Assembly: GCA_033239725.1 (NCBI GenBank)
Contig: BTCW01000006.1
Location: forward strand, 1,830,501 to 1,894,500
Direction of reading: 5' to 3'
Length of the DNA stretch: 64,000 nucleotides
Source: Echinochloa phyllopogon
Taxonomy: Eukaryota; Streptophyta; Magnoliopsida; Poales; Poaceae
The notes below the pieces were generated by a model. The model searched no databases and was not told the origin of the DNA. It saw only the letters and a list, made by a program, of their open reading frames with translations. Below are positions 35,002 to 46,584 of the stretch, piece by piece; position 1 is the stretch's first letter, and each line of letters opens with the position of its first letter. A program made the translations under genes and the position numbers.

Positions 35002-35116
35002 GGGAGACCGCGAGCTCTGGGTGGCCGGTGGAGGTTCTGGTGCTCGGGAGGGGGCGGAAACTGGAAAGGGGGATTTCGATTTTGAATTTGGAATTGGGGG
35101 AGAAGAGAGCGGCTGG

Positions 35117-35124
35117 CTTATATT
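35117..35124 (-). promoter_or_regulatory. TATA box of the two-repeat protein gene
   Basis: AATATAAG on the minus strand, about 116 bases before the ATG at 35001. Confidence 0.55.
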
Positions 35125-35212
35125 TTGGGGAGGGGAGGGGAGGGGACGGCTCGCTCGCTGCAGGTTCCGTGCAAAGGACGCAACACGAGACGTGCGCATC
35201 GGTGCGGAGCAC

Positions 35213-35260
35213 GGGGGGTACACGGTTTTTTTTTTTTTGAAAAGAGGGGGTACACGGTTG
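35213..35260. mobile_element. Micro-insertion with 14-bp flanking repeats
   Basis: GGGGGTACACGGTT occurs on both sides of an 18-base insert of 11 T and GAAAAGA. The pattern equals a target duplication around a very short poly(A)-ended insert on the minus strand. Confidence 0.55.
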
Positions 35261-35561
35261 GATCGGCGGCTCGAGCAAGCACACTCGGGCGATGGCGTCG
35301 TGCTCGTGGCCATTGCGGCGGCCAACGCCAACTCGCTGCCTGACCGGCCGGACCCGCGGGTCCGCAGGAGAATCTGACAGGCGCAGAGGGTGTCTCACTG
35401 CGGGTGGTTTCGACGGCGCGGCCACGCACGCTGCACGCTTTGACCTGACCTTTCACCGCCTTCGCGTCCTTCCTTGCCTTTCCTTTTCTCGTGCCACGGT
35501 GTCGTCTCGGTACGCCGCAAGGACCCGAATCAAGTCAATGCACCTTACCCAAACACCTTGA

Positions 35562-36683
35562 CTATTAACTTAGCTAAATAACCAACGCCCAACTTAGCTA
35601 ATTTGTCATCAACTTAACCATACTACTCCACTACTGCTCCGTAGTATAGTATGATTTTTTTTTGTTGAGAAGTATTAGTACGACATGCTGCTAGTACCAC
35701 CTCTGATTGTACGACTGAAGGGCCTTGCATAAGTAGCAACACCTTTCTGACATCAATCAATCCATATATGGCCATGGAGGTAGCTGCACGTAACACACAT
35801 TTCTTCCACCACGGGATGGGCTTCATCCCAGCGTGGAAGAACATTCAGAATATGCGGAGCACGCATCGCGTCGATTGTTACAACTGCATTGCAGAAGGAC
35901 TAGATATTCAGAGTATATCTAACAAAAAAAGACCGTAAAACCTCCAAAAGAATGGTGAAAGGTCATTACGACGGCGGTGTGGCCTCTGCTGCATGGTGAC
36001 ACCAAGCGCGCCGGCGGCGGCGTAGGAGAGCGCATCTTTCATTTGATCTTCAGACATCGGTTAATTCAGTTCACTTCATACCATCTTCAGACATCGGTTA
36101 TTGGGGAAACGGACTCTTGCTCGGATCGTCAACCACTGTGTAAGTACTAAGGATAGACCCGTCCAGCTTCAAGGTTCAGCAACATGTCAAACTGTTCTCC
36201 TTTTCTTCTGAAATGAAAGAGATCGATTTGGGCTCAGAGTCAAGTGTCTTCTGCGAATCTTTCAGAGGTTCCTTCTCTATGTCAATGTTCCTGGCTGAAG
36301 AATCATGGCATGGCATGTCCTTGTAGGTTGACAGCTTCGTTGGCTCTGACAGAGCTTATATATTGCCTGAAAGACTGGATCTGAAGAGGCCAAATTCCTT
36401 GACTGCAAATAATTGCTTGATGTTCAGAGTATTCTCGAGTCTGAACTCTGAAATGCCACTTTGTATGTGAACTAGTAGCAATAGGTCCATAGCTAGGGTC
36501 AGTCAGATAAGGTTTTAGAACTGAGTTGATGCTTTCACTGAACTAGACACCAGGCCACTAACTTGCCGTAACACAAGGACTTGAACAAAAGCGAGACTAA
36601 CAGAGTTGCAGCTCCTAGTTCTAGATACTGCAAATCAGTAATGCTATCACGCTCGAATTCAGAAACTCGACTCCGCAAAACGC
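35562..36683. other. Intergenic region
   Basis: No supported gene. A 70-odd codon minus-strand frame at 36711-36941 just beyond holds a hydrophobic stretch (AGTVLVVAAIFFAGICWASA) but has no recognised family or start context, so I do not call it. Confidence 0.5.
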
Positions 36684-37185
36684 TTGAACGACAGTTCAAA
36701 AAAATTACAGTTAAAAAAAACGCTTGAACGTAATACCGCAGCGCACCGTGCGTCTGTACATGCCGGTGCTAGGCTGGGAGTTGATGCCGGCCACGGACGC
36801 GGTCACCAACTCACCATAGCCAAGGCCGTTCGCCGCGGAGGCCCAGCAGATACCGGCAAAGAAGATGGCTGCGACCACGAGGACGGTGCCGGCCGGCCCC
36901 GAGTCGACACCATTCAAGTCGGTAGGTGTTCGGCGCATCAACCAGTTAAGTCAACCAGCATGCAAGTAAAGATTTGCGGATAAACTAATTACAACATGCA
37001 AGTATTCTTGAAGACGAAGATGTTGTTGGCGAGGGACCAAATTGGAGAGAAAGAAAGAGCTGTACTGCATTTTGTTCAAGAATGAAGATCGAAACACAAG
37101 GCACGCGCGCGGACCACGCTCCACTTTACTAATACACGAACGCGCGCATGGCGCCGCGGCGGCGGCGGTGCTTTAGCTCGCTCGC

Positions 37186-37806
37186 TCAGTCTGACCGCAT
37201 GCGGTTGAGTTGGTTGAGCGCGGGCTGGAGGATGTTGAAGAGGACCCACCCGATGGCGGGCGCGACGACGATGAGCAGCAGCAGGCCCCGGTTGTCGTCG
37301 GCGGGCGCCGCCGCGGCCTCCGCCGCCAGCGCGGCGAGGTCCTGCGCCGCCGACGCCTCGGGCGCGAAGGCCATCCCGGCGGCCGCCGCCGCGCCGAGCC
37401 CCACGCCGGCGATCACCGCCTGGCTGCGCATGCGGTTGAGCTGGTTCAGCGCCGGCTGCAGGATGTTGTAGAGCACCCACCCGATGGCGGGGGCCACCAC
37501 GAAGAGCAGCAGCGTGCCGCGGTTGTCGCTGCCGCCGGCGTCCGCCGCCGCCGCCACGTCCGCCACGCGCTGCGCCGCCAGCGCCGCGTCCGACGACGCC
37601 AGCGCCGAGAAGAAGGCGCCCGCCATCGCCGCCGCCGACGACGACGACACGGCCAGCGCGCTCTTCTTGCTTGCCGGCAGGCTGCGCAGCGAGATGGTGC
37701 TCGGCACCACCACCTTGTTGCCGGCGGCGCTGCCGCTGGTGGACGGCGCCGACCGCGCCACGATCTTGGCGGGCTTGAGCATGGTCATCGTGGCTATGGT
37801 GGCCAT
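37186..37806 (-). CDS. psbY: Photosystem II core complex proteins PsbY, chloroplast precursor
   Basis: Single exon, 206 residues. The protein begins with a Ser/Ala/Lys-rich chloroplast transit peptide, then two repeats, each made of a hydrophobic Ala-rich segment ending in an A-x-A type cleavage site (ALAAQ; EASAAQ) and a mature PsbY segment (DNRGTLLLF...APAIGWVLYNI and DNRGLLLLI...APAIGWVLFNI) ending LNQLNRMRS. PsbY is a small single-span protein of photosystem II in the thylakoid membrane; in plants one nuclear gene encodes a precursor that is cut into two mature peptides. Both copies are intact here. The stop at 37186 follows the second copy directly. Confidence 0.95.
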   Translation of the reverse strand: MATIATMTMLKPAKIVARSAPSTSGSAAGNKVVVPSTISLRSLPASKKSALAVSSSSAAAMAGAFFSALASSDAALAAQRVADVAAAADAGGSDNRGTLLLFVVAPAIGWVLYNILQPALNQLNRMRSQAVIAGVGLGAAAAAGMAFAPEASAAQDLAALAAEAAAAPADDNRGLLLLIVVAPAIGWVLFNILQPALNQLNRMRSD

Positions 37807-37945
37807 GGAATCAAGCTGCTGCTACCTCTCCGCTGGCCGCGTTGTTGCGAGAGCAGCGATGGCGGAGGCGACGAGCTCGGCGTTGTGAGGTGTAGGTGCA
37901 ATGGCGAGCTAGCTCCACCGTGTTTCTAGAAACCGGGGATCGGGC

Positions 37946-38000
37946 TTATCTGCGAGGGGTAGGAGGCAGCCAGTGTGTGCTCGAGGATCCACGCCTTATC
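37946..38000 (-). promoter_or_regulatory. Two I-box-like GATAAG motifs upstream of psbY
   Basis: On the minus strand, GATAAG occurs near 37947-37952 and GGATAAGG near 37993-38000, about 140 and 190 bases before the ATG. I-boxes are common in light-regulated plant promoters; their role here is inferred. Confidence 0.4.
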
Positions 38001-38161
38001 CTGCGATTTGCAACGCCATTGGTCGGGGTGGGGCCCGCATGAAGACAACAGGAAGCCTACAAGTTGTATGTTTGGCCAATCTAGGATGCTCTAGAATGTG
38101 CCAGAATATGAGTCACGATCCAGTCCGTTTTGGTCAATATCAACATGCACAATAGTGTATC

Positions 38162-38207
38162 ATGCCTTCATGTCTAGTTTTTTTTTAGAATGCCTTCATG
38201 TCTAGTT
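38162..38207. mobile_element. Micro-insertion with 18-bp flanking repeats
   Basis: ATGCCTTCATGTCTAGTT is repeated on both sides of an insert of about 7 T and AGA. Confidence 0.55.
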
Positions 38208-39041
38208 GGGTTGGGAGGATTTCACTAATCAATAGTGTATCATGTATTGGAAGCATCGGGCACCACTAAGTACTTCACTAGTCCAAAAATTGTAGCTTGA
38301 AATTAGCTGAAAATATCACATTCTATTTTTTCAAAATGCAAACCACATGATGGAAGCTTGTTCAAATCACTCTCTGAGCATCCTAAACTTTTATTCAGAG
38401 GTTGCTCTCCATAGTGCTTTTTTATTTGAGGCTGCTCCATTATTGTTCAGCTATACACCAGCTAAAACCAGATACTTCACATTTCGACTTGGCGAGCCCA
38501 AATACAAGTTGAAGGCCCGGCAGGCAGGTTTGCGGACGTGGTGGGAGCCCAGTGTGAAACAGATCTGGGCTGAGCCGGATGGAAGAAAAGCATCAGCTGG
38601 CGCTACCGGACGCTTGCTAATTGGTGCTTGCTAATTGCTATCTCACACTTCGACCTTAACAGATGTAACTATGGCAATGACTTTGCACGATACTTGAAAG
38701 AGGTAATCCACAAACTAAAGATATAACACAATTCGGTAATGTGCAACCAACATTAGTACCAATGACAGTCATCCATGAATGACTGCATCCATAAGAGCAT
38801 ACAATGCAAGGCAAGGCAATGCAGACGACCAAATTAGATGCAGAATAGAAATGAAATACGGTAGCAATTATTCACTCCCTACGCTACCTCCACCTGATAC
38901 ATCGCAGCAAGCATCAGAGTGGAGGACCCAAGCGAGAATTATTTGTCAGGTAAAGACCGCAACGCAAAACAAAAGACATGTTCACCGCGAATTTTCACAG
39001 GTTTGTTCAATGTTCGTTTTGAAGGGACGGCATGACCACTT
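38208..39041. other. Intergenic region and SDH2 3' end
   Basis: No gene recognised. The last 150 or so bases probably hold the SDH2 3' untranslated region (minus strand). A short tandem repeat, GCTTGCTAATT twice, sits near 38612-38636. Confidence 0.5.
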
Positions 39042-42000
39042 TCAGGGTCCCAGCTGGAGCTTCTTGATCGTGTCGATCTCCTTCGCCGGGTTCAGGCCCT
39101 TGGGGCAGGCGTGAGTGCAGTTCTTGATGGTGTGGCAGCGGTAGAGCTTGAACTCATCATTGATAGCGTCCAGGCGCTCCTTGGTGAACTGGTCACGGCT
39201 GTCCTGTATCCACCTGGAGAAACAGTGCACGTTTATAGCAAGGAGCAATCTTGGTATGACAAAGTGTTTATACCAATGCATCACACTTTCAAACTGGACC
39301 AAAGGGCCAGCACGTACTAGAAGCACACAATTGCAGATAAACGCGCAGCCAAAAACACAGAAATAAATGAAATAGCCTCTTGAATTAATTGCTTAGGGGC
39401 TGTTTGGATCCATGGCAAAATGGCAAAAATGTTGCCACTCTTTTTGCCATTTGCCTCCAAACACCCCCTTTGCAAAAGGGCAAATCAAAAATAAGATGGC
39501 AAAAATCTTTTGGCTAAACATTGTGGTAAAATTGGGCAAAAAGGCAAAACTTTTGCCATTTGTCTCCAAACACCCCATGTCAAAAGGAGAGAGAATGGGG
39601 TTTAAATGGGTTTTTGCCAAAAGTTTTACCATTGGATCCAAACACCCCTGGTGACAAAATTTTTGCTATCTTTTCTTGAGGGTAAAAGTTTTGCTCTTGC
39701 CATGGGGATCTAGGGGCTGTTTGGATCCACATGGCAAGAGCAAAATTTTTGTCCTCAAGAAAAGATGGCAAAAGTTTTGTTATTAGAGGTGTTTGGATCC
39801 AATGGCAAAAATTTTGGCAAAAACCCATTTAAACCCATTCTCCATCCTTTGTCATGGAGGTGTTTGGAGGCAAATGGCAAAAGTTTTGCCTTTTGCTCAA
39901 TTTTGCCACGATGTTGAGCCAAAAGATTTTTGGCATCTCATTTTTTATTTGACCTTTTGCCATGGGGGTGTTTGGAGGCAAATGACAAAAAAAATGGCAA
40001 AACTTTTGGCATTTGCCATTTGCCCATGGATCCAAACAAGTTTCTACACAGACATCAATTTGTAACACACAAAAATATAGCAAGATAGATGATGTCTGAT
40101 AAACTAGAAAACCAATAATTAACCACTTGCTCACAATTTATTACCAAAAAGGTGATATTCAAAGTTTCAAAAAAAATTGATGGAGCATAAAATTAAGACC
40201 AAACTACCTCCATTAACTCATTTTGATTAGTCTCAGTTTGACTACAGCATCTCAGAATGCAGCATGTTGTATACCAAACATCATTTATACTGATTATCCT
40301 AGCTGTAAACAAAACTAAACTGTATCTTCCAATTATCTGAATTAAAACCTCTAATTAAACATCGAATAAATTCAAGTGGATCTAATGAATAAGACCAAGT
40401 AAACAGCTAATGTGTTAATCCTAGCACAATAAAATAATACACTGGAATAATAAATGACTGAACAATGTCAGCAAGATACACAGTGCATAACTGACTGCCA
40501 AAATACTAGTCCAGAAGGTAGAATGGAAGTTGCCCGACTATAAAACAAACAGCATTAAGTGAAAAAAAATCACAACACAAACAATTTCTCTACTCAGGTT
40601 TAAGATATCAAGTACCTCAAGCATACAATGTTCACAATCATTCAGAGCACAAGAGCAACATGGAAGTGTCAAGTGAACAGATAAAAGAAACAGGGATAGC
40701 AAATTCATGAATCCAAGTGTGAAGATAACCCAAAAAACATTTCTGAATTCAGAAACATGTTTCAAGCCTTTAACTTCGTAGGTGCTGAATAGGCACAAAA
40801 ACAGTACAGTACACTGATTCAACAAAAATGTTCAAACCAAATTGGCTGCTGGTCAGAAACCTTAAAGACAGTTTCAGGGATCAAAAACTGAAAGATTGCA
40901 TGTAGACAACCTTATTTTGCTGGACTACTGCAGAGCTAGCGCTTTGTTCTACTAGTTGGTCAACTTCTACCAAGATGCTTTCTTTACCCCCGTCAGTTCA
41001 CCCTTGTTTGCCAATGTGCGAAACATAATACGGGACATGCGGAATTTCTTGTAGACAGCGCGAGAGCGGCCAGTGAAAATGCAGCGGTTTCTAAGGCGTG
41101 TCATGTTGCTATTTCTTGGCAGCTTTGACAACTTATAGCGGAACTTTTCCCGCATCTCCAATGGAAGATCAGGGTCCCTACAGACAGCCTTATACAGCTT
41201 TCCTCTTAGCTCATATTTTTCTGCAAGCAATCTACGTTTGTGGTCCAGCAGGTTTCTCTTGTCTGCCACCCCATGGTATCCTCGAGCTTGAAGGTGCATG
41301 AACATGTTGGGTTTTGGTTTGATAAGCGTCCCCCACAGCGGAAGCCTAAAAAGGGTGAACGTGTCATGGACTTAGCAACATCCTAAAGCTTACAGCAAAG
41401 AAGATTAATCATATTAGACAACTATCATTAACAAGTGGCAAAAAGAACAAGGATGAAGGGAGGAACGAGCACTCTCTATACTTGTTAGAACTCCAGTGTC
41501 CCAAAAAAATTATCAGAGGAATTTAATTTCTATGCTGAATGTTCGCAACTCATAAGCTAAACAACAGAAGAACTCTAGGAACCATGATGCCTATAAGGAT
41601 GTCTAAGCGGTCTTCAAAAGATATGCATCATGGATTTAACAGATTGCCTTCCCTTGTGATGACATCAGATCAGAATCACAGCAGCCACCCAATCATGATC
41701 ATCTAAGCGCTTGTCATGGGGGATACTGCTACCAAGCAAGACAACAGAGCCATCAACGCATCAGATCAACAACCAATCCAACTGGATCACAATCATTTCA
41801 AGGCTGCCACACCTAAGCTAGCAACAGGATCAAACAATATACACATAACACATAAAACAGAACTACTTCATGATCAGCAGAGCATGCCTTCCAGCCGATC
41901 AATCACACACCATTCAACAATCAGATAGATCCAGCACACATCACTCAGCAATCATCCATCACAGTATCAAAGGAGGGGTTAGTGGTATTGGTATACCTGT

Positions 42001-42679
42001 TGGCGTGGAGCAGGGCGGCTGGGCCGAGGTACTCCTCAGGGTTCCACCAGTAGGATGGGCACGAGGTGGAGCAGCAGGCGCAGAGGATGCACTCGTACAT
42101 GCCGTCGAGCTTGGCGCGGTCGGCCTTGGTCTGCAGGATCTCCTTGCCCTCCTGCGACGGCGGGTCCTTGCGCTTGAGCCACGGCTCGACGCTCTTGTAC
42201 TGGCTGTAGAAGTTGGTCATGTCGACGACGAGGTCCTTGATGACGAACATGTGGGGCAGCGGCGAGACCGTGGATGCCGACGACTCCGAGGTGATCTTGG
42301 TGAGGCAGGCGAGGCCGTTGTCGCCGTCGATGTTCATGGCGCAGCTCCCGCAGATGCCCTCGCGGCAGCTGCGGCGGAAGGTGAGCGACGGGTCCTGCTC
42401 GTTCTTGATCTTGAGCAGCGCGTCCAGCACCATCGGCCCGCAGTCGGAGAGGTCCACCTGGTAGTCCTTGAGGTGCGGCTTCGTCGACGGCGAGTCGGGG
42501 TCCCACCGGTAGATCGAGAAGGTCTTCATGCTGGAGGCGGCCGCCGCCTTCGAGGACGACGGCGGGGGCGGCGCGGGGGACGACGAGTGGGGCTTGGACG
42601 CGACGAGGCGGGACGAGAGCGCCGGCGAGAGGAGCGCGCGCGCCGCCGGCGAGCGGCGGAGGAGGGCGGCGGCGGCCAT
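39042..42679 (-). CDS. SDH2: Succinate dehydrogenase iron-sulfur subunit, mitochondrial; hosts rps14 in its intron
   Basis: Exon 1 is 42679-41997 (683 bp, phase 2 end AACAG|GTATAC); the last exon is 39213-39042 (172 bp, acceptor TTTCTCCAG|G). Joined they give 284 residues. Exon 1 encodes a mitochondrial presequence (MAAAALLRRSPAARALL), the 2Fe-2S ligands (CREGICGSC...C) and the first cysteines of the 4Fe-4S/3Fe-4S centres (CILCACCSTSC). The last exon supplies CHTIKNCTHACPKG. The protein carries electrons in complex II of the TCA cycle and respiratory chain. The 2.8-kb intron holds the rps14 exon and a long foldback repeat. Use of the rps14 acceptor instead of the last exon replaces the 57-residue SDH2 C-terminus. 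Confidence 0.95.
39399..40038. repeat. About 640-bp foldback (MITE-like) in the SDH2 intron
   Basis: The left arm starts GGGGCTGTTTGGATCCATGG and the right arm ends CCATGGATCCAAACA. The arms are imperfect reverse complements over about 300 bp, rich in GGCAAAA/TTTTGCC and TTTGGAGGCAAATG words. The centre (about 39700-39735) holds another GGGGCTGTTTGGATCC. TSD not resolved. It lies between the rps14 exon and the final SDH2 exon. Confidence 0.8.
40967..41345 (-). CDS. rps14: Mitochondrial ribosomal protein S14, alternative last exon inside SDH2
   Basis: On the minus strand an acceptor, CCCTTTTTAG|G at 41346/41345, joins exon 1 of SDH2 in the correct phase, giving a fusion of 227 SDH2 codons, one shared Arg codon and 125 S14 residues (353 in total). 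The S14 part starts LPLWGTLIKPKPNMFMHLQARG and ends TGVKKASW, with the family's conserved RNRCIFTGRSRAVYKKF. S14 is a small-subunit protein of the mitoribosome. It lacks its own targeting signal, so the SDH2 N-terminus is expected to provide import, as known for rice and maize. Its internal ATG at 41305 is unlikely to be used independently. Confidence 0.93.
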
Positions 42680-42783
42680 GGCTGCGTGCGGATTCCGATT
42701 TGGGGGAGGCGTTTCCTTTTTTTTTTCTCCTCTTTTTTTTTGGGAGGTCGCGTGGTGGGCTTGGGCCGGGGGCACGGACCGGG

Positions 42784-42791
42784 TATTTATA
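42784..42791 (-). promoter_or_regulatory. TATA box of SDH2/rps14
   Basis: TATAAATA on the minus strand about 105 bases upstream of the ATG at 42679; single promoter for both products. Confidence 0.6.
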
Positions 42792-44499
42792 TGGGAGGTG
42801 GTTGGCGGGTGGATGACATGTGGGGCCGGGTAGGGAGGGATCGGAATGCCGGTGCTAGGGTTGGGGGCGGGAGGATGACACGTGGGGTCAGGAGGGGTTG
42901 GGTTTGGGCCTCGTTTGTGGGTGGGAGCGTGGAGATGTGGACGACTCGTGGGCCGTTCGCAAGATGACAAAGCAAAGTTGGTCAAGATAAAGACTTTCTG
43001 GATAGCTCTTGATTTTTTTTCATTTTCCGTTATTCACTTTCTGTTGGGTTTGATATCATGCTTGACATATATTTTGGGGATAACATGTGTTTCTTACTGA
43101 AATAATTTGGATAAAGATAGTGATCTGCAATGGGTATTTGGGATTAATTTGTTTCCAGTAAATAAATACTAGACGATGGTATGCTTGAATGTGACGGAAA
43201 AAACATAGCCTTCTGTGTGGTGAATTTAATAACTGCTTAAACACTTTCAAGAAGAACATGAAGAGTGCTTGAGCGTTGGAAATGAGGAATGATCCAGAAA
43301 CAAGCATATGGAAAATAAATAATGGGCCAGAACAAGCCTTTTCGTCTACTACTGAGGGTTTACCAATCGTCAGGGCGGCCCAAGAAGGTCCATAGCCATG
43401 TGAGCCCAAAGGAAGAATTTGCTAAAGCCTTTGTGCGTCAAGGATATGTACTCGGGATTTTGAAGGCCCATGTTACTACTGGAAATGCCGAATAGTACAT
43501 GTTCATCGTTTTTTATATAGAAAAAACTTGTCATGATAGAATGTGGTTCACAGGACAGCACCCCTTTTTCCAGACATCGCCATAAACAAGAACATACCAA
43601 CTTTTTCCTCGATCGGAAGCGCGTGTACTCTCTCTTTTACTCCTTTTCCCTTCCACTGGGAAAAGAACATACTCTGAAATGAAGACATGTACTGGTATTT
43701 TTCTGTATCTAGAAAGAACAGAGATGACTTTCTGGTTCGCTGTTGAATTGCAGGCTGTTCGTTCTGTTCGCATGCACCCCGTGATCATATCCTTGACGAT
43801 CTCCACAGGCACAGCGCAGTCAGAGGCAAGTACCACCCGTCCGCCGCATCCATTGAAGGCAGCGGGCGATAAATTCTCTGCTTACCCTACGGGCATTACC
43901 GCCATGAACACGAAGAGATCCTGGTCCTTGCAGCTTGTCCTGATCCATGGAGATCCTGTCCACTGGCTGTCCCCGTAACGGGGTACTGTAGTGTCTACCC
44001 TCCTCCCCACAGCTAAGCATTGTACTGCCGCTGCCACTGTGTCGCTTGCTAGCCTCATTATTCACTCCAGTTATTGCACGGTAAAGCTTGCGCAAAGAGG
44101 GTGAGATCATGAACATGGCCATGCAGCAGCTAGCAGCAAGCATTCAGTAACAACGGCGGCAGGACTGCAGGAGCAAGCTGCCATCAGAATTCAGAATTGC
44201 ATTGGTGACTGAAGTGTTGGGTATATGATCATCGTTCAGAATGCATTTTTCAGTAACAGCGATCAGATTCTAATGGGGCTTTTTACCTACTCCTTCCTGG
44301 ATTACCATCTGATGGTGAAATGCGTGGGATGGGAGTGCAGATGAGGATCTGAAATGCACGGCGCAGCGGCTCTTGGCACGAGATCTGCATGCGAGGCCTT
44401 CCTTGTGCACAGCTCTCTCCTTTTCTTTCACGGCAAGAGAACCGAAGGAGAAAAGGACAAGGCAACACTTAAACAATTGTTCTTCTTTGGATTCTGATA

Positions 44500-44522
44500 C
44501 CCCCCCCCCCCCCCCCCCCCCC
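44500..44522. repeat. Homopolymer of 23 C
   Basis: Uninterrupted C run after GATA and before GCCCCTCCC. Confidence 0.9.
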
Positions 44523-45353
44523 GCCCCTCCCAATTATTTTGTTTTTGTCAAGAAAATCTCCAGTGCAGAACATTGGATTCTAGATTTTGGTAGCTTCCTT
44601 CATCCTTTCATGAAGCTCAAATCATTGGCATAATCTGGCAGCCAGCTTAGCTATCCAGTCACCTGACGGACTGATTAGTTCACACTGTTTGCTGCTGGTA
44701 GCATAAGCATCCTCTCAAGTTGGAGGGCCGTGCATCGGATCCCACTTCAGTGCATGAGCCCTCTACCAGAATATTAGTACCACTAGGACTGTACTCCCTG
44801 CTCATGCAAATGGCACAAAGGACGGCAAAAAGGGGGGCAAACATATATCATTTCATCAAAGTACAAATTGGACCAATGGAACTTGTGATTAAATAGCAAG
44901 TCATTCCGAAATTTGGAAAGGTTTCTAGAGGGGATCCGTGTGGCTTATCCATGGAAACAGTTGGATTTCTTTTTTCATAGACCAGATTGGACAGGACTTG
45001 TGAAGAGGGTGGGTGAACCATTGGGACCAAGTATAATTCGTGATATGATATGGTCTCTCTGTCCCTATGTCGTAACTCCAAAGTAAGTTAAACGAAGAGT
45101 CAAATCGAACGCCCCAAGGCCGAATCTTTTTAGAGAGCGAGACCCCTATGATCACTGCAAGCTAATACTAGCAGTAGCAGGTAGGACAGACTCCCGGTCC
45201 GGTTGATCTTGATCATCACGAGATAATGACCTGATTTACGATGGCCGGTAAAAAACAATACATGTAATACATTAGAGATTTAGAGTCACCAACACACTGT
45301 CATGGTAGTCCATTGGTCACCGACACACTGGTATAGTAGTCCTTTAGTCACCA

Positions 45354-45394
45354 ACCGCAACTACTTTTTTTTTTGCGAGTAAACCGCAACTACA
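45354..45394. mobile_element. Micro-insertion with 12-bp flanking repeats
   Basis: AACCGCAACTAC flanks an insert of 10 T and GCGAGTA. Confidence 0.55.
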
Positions 45395-46584
45395 TATTAT
45401 TATGTGTAACGTAGCAAAGTCTTGAGAGGTTAAATTCAGATCTTGGGAGACATATGCAGTCAAATTTTAAACGTGCACAACCCAGAACGACACACTCTTT
45501 TCTGGCGACAAGGGAGAGAATCAAACTTGATGCTCCATCTCAGGCAAATCGCCCATGTGAATTAATCATGATACTACAGAATTCCACAGGATGACTGGAA
45601 TCAGTTTAATTTGTCGTGTATCCTTGGCAAATCATGACCAGGGCCAATCCAACCCCAATGATGATGGTGTTTATTTAGAAGTATAACAAATCACAGGAGC
45701 GCAGCGCCAATTTCAGGCGGCTGGGATGGATTGGATTGGAAATCTGGAACATGCATGATGATTCGATAATTTATTTGCTTCTTTCTCATGAACATGGGAG
45801 GAGCAGCATGGGCCGCGAATAAAGCGGCACATTGGTTTCAGCAGCAATCTCCACTCTCCAGCACTCCAGCGAGCCGGGTTGACCCATTGAGCACTCTGCA
45901 AAAGATGCAATCACCCTACTTTGTAAACTAATGGTGATGAGGGCAGTAATTAAACAAATCGCCGGACGCCAACTAGTGTTGGTCTGGTCCCCGCCGGTCG
46001 CCCATTGTCAGTTTCGACCGGATCCTCGTTAAAAGAAGGGAGGGATTATAAAAAGGCAATGGAAGAGGAAGAAGAGAAGGTCCCAAACATCATCCATCTC
46101 TGCACAGTGCTCCTGCACAAGAAACAAAATCAGAGGAACAGCAATTGTCACAAAAGCAAAGGGCACACTTGCTTCAAGCATTGTGCAATGCTAGAATTTG
46201 TAGCAGCATTAACCTAAACCACCACCTTGATTCTTGTGATAGGGGGCGCAGATGATAGGCTGAAACGGAAAAGGGAAGAACATAGGATAACATTGCTAGT
46301 GGTTTCTTAATCAGGAGTGTCATGCGAAAAAAAATTGTAACAATGGGGGGCCATCGCGTTAACGTAGGTCCGGGGCAAAAGAAGCAACTGCTAATAAAAA
46401 TAATGATATTAAAGAAATGACCATTTTTTAGTTGGGAACTTTATTTCTTAATCCACATCTCTCTAATTTACTTTGCAAACAAAAATAGTTATTTTAGGAA
46501 ACATGTATGTGTAATCCTCTATATGCCGTTCGAAAAATGTTAATTTACATCGCCGTATATACTATCGATGAAATATTGACAAGT

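Larger units (their letters stand above)
43000..46584. other. Intergenic region; no gene supported
   Basis: Two small minus-strand frames (43531-43836 and 43820-44143) overlap and are unrecognised; a GT donor-like site (CGTAGG|GTAAGC) lies between them, so a small unknown gene is possible but not supported. A 23-base C run occurs at 44500-44522. Confidence 0.4.

Noticed and set aside
34009..35377. Long plus-strand frames of 358 and 213 codons
   Set aside because: They are antisense shadows of the GC-rich two-repeat gene, with repetitive, biased composition and no domain.
37210..37929. Plus-strand frame of 239 codons over psbY
   Set aside because: Arg/Gly-rich shadow of the psbY gene on the opposite strand.
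41870..42967. Plus-strand frame of 365 codons over SDH2 exon 1
   Set aside because: Antisense shadow of the SDH2 coding exon, whose splice phases and cysteine motifs are decisive.
43531..44143. Two small minus-strand frames as a gene
   Set aside because: They overlap in different frames, are unrecognised and have no promoter support; the donor-like site alone is not enough.
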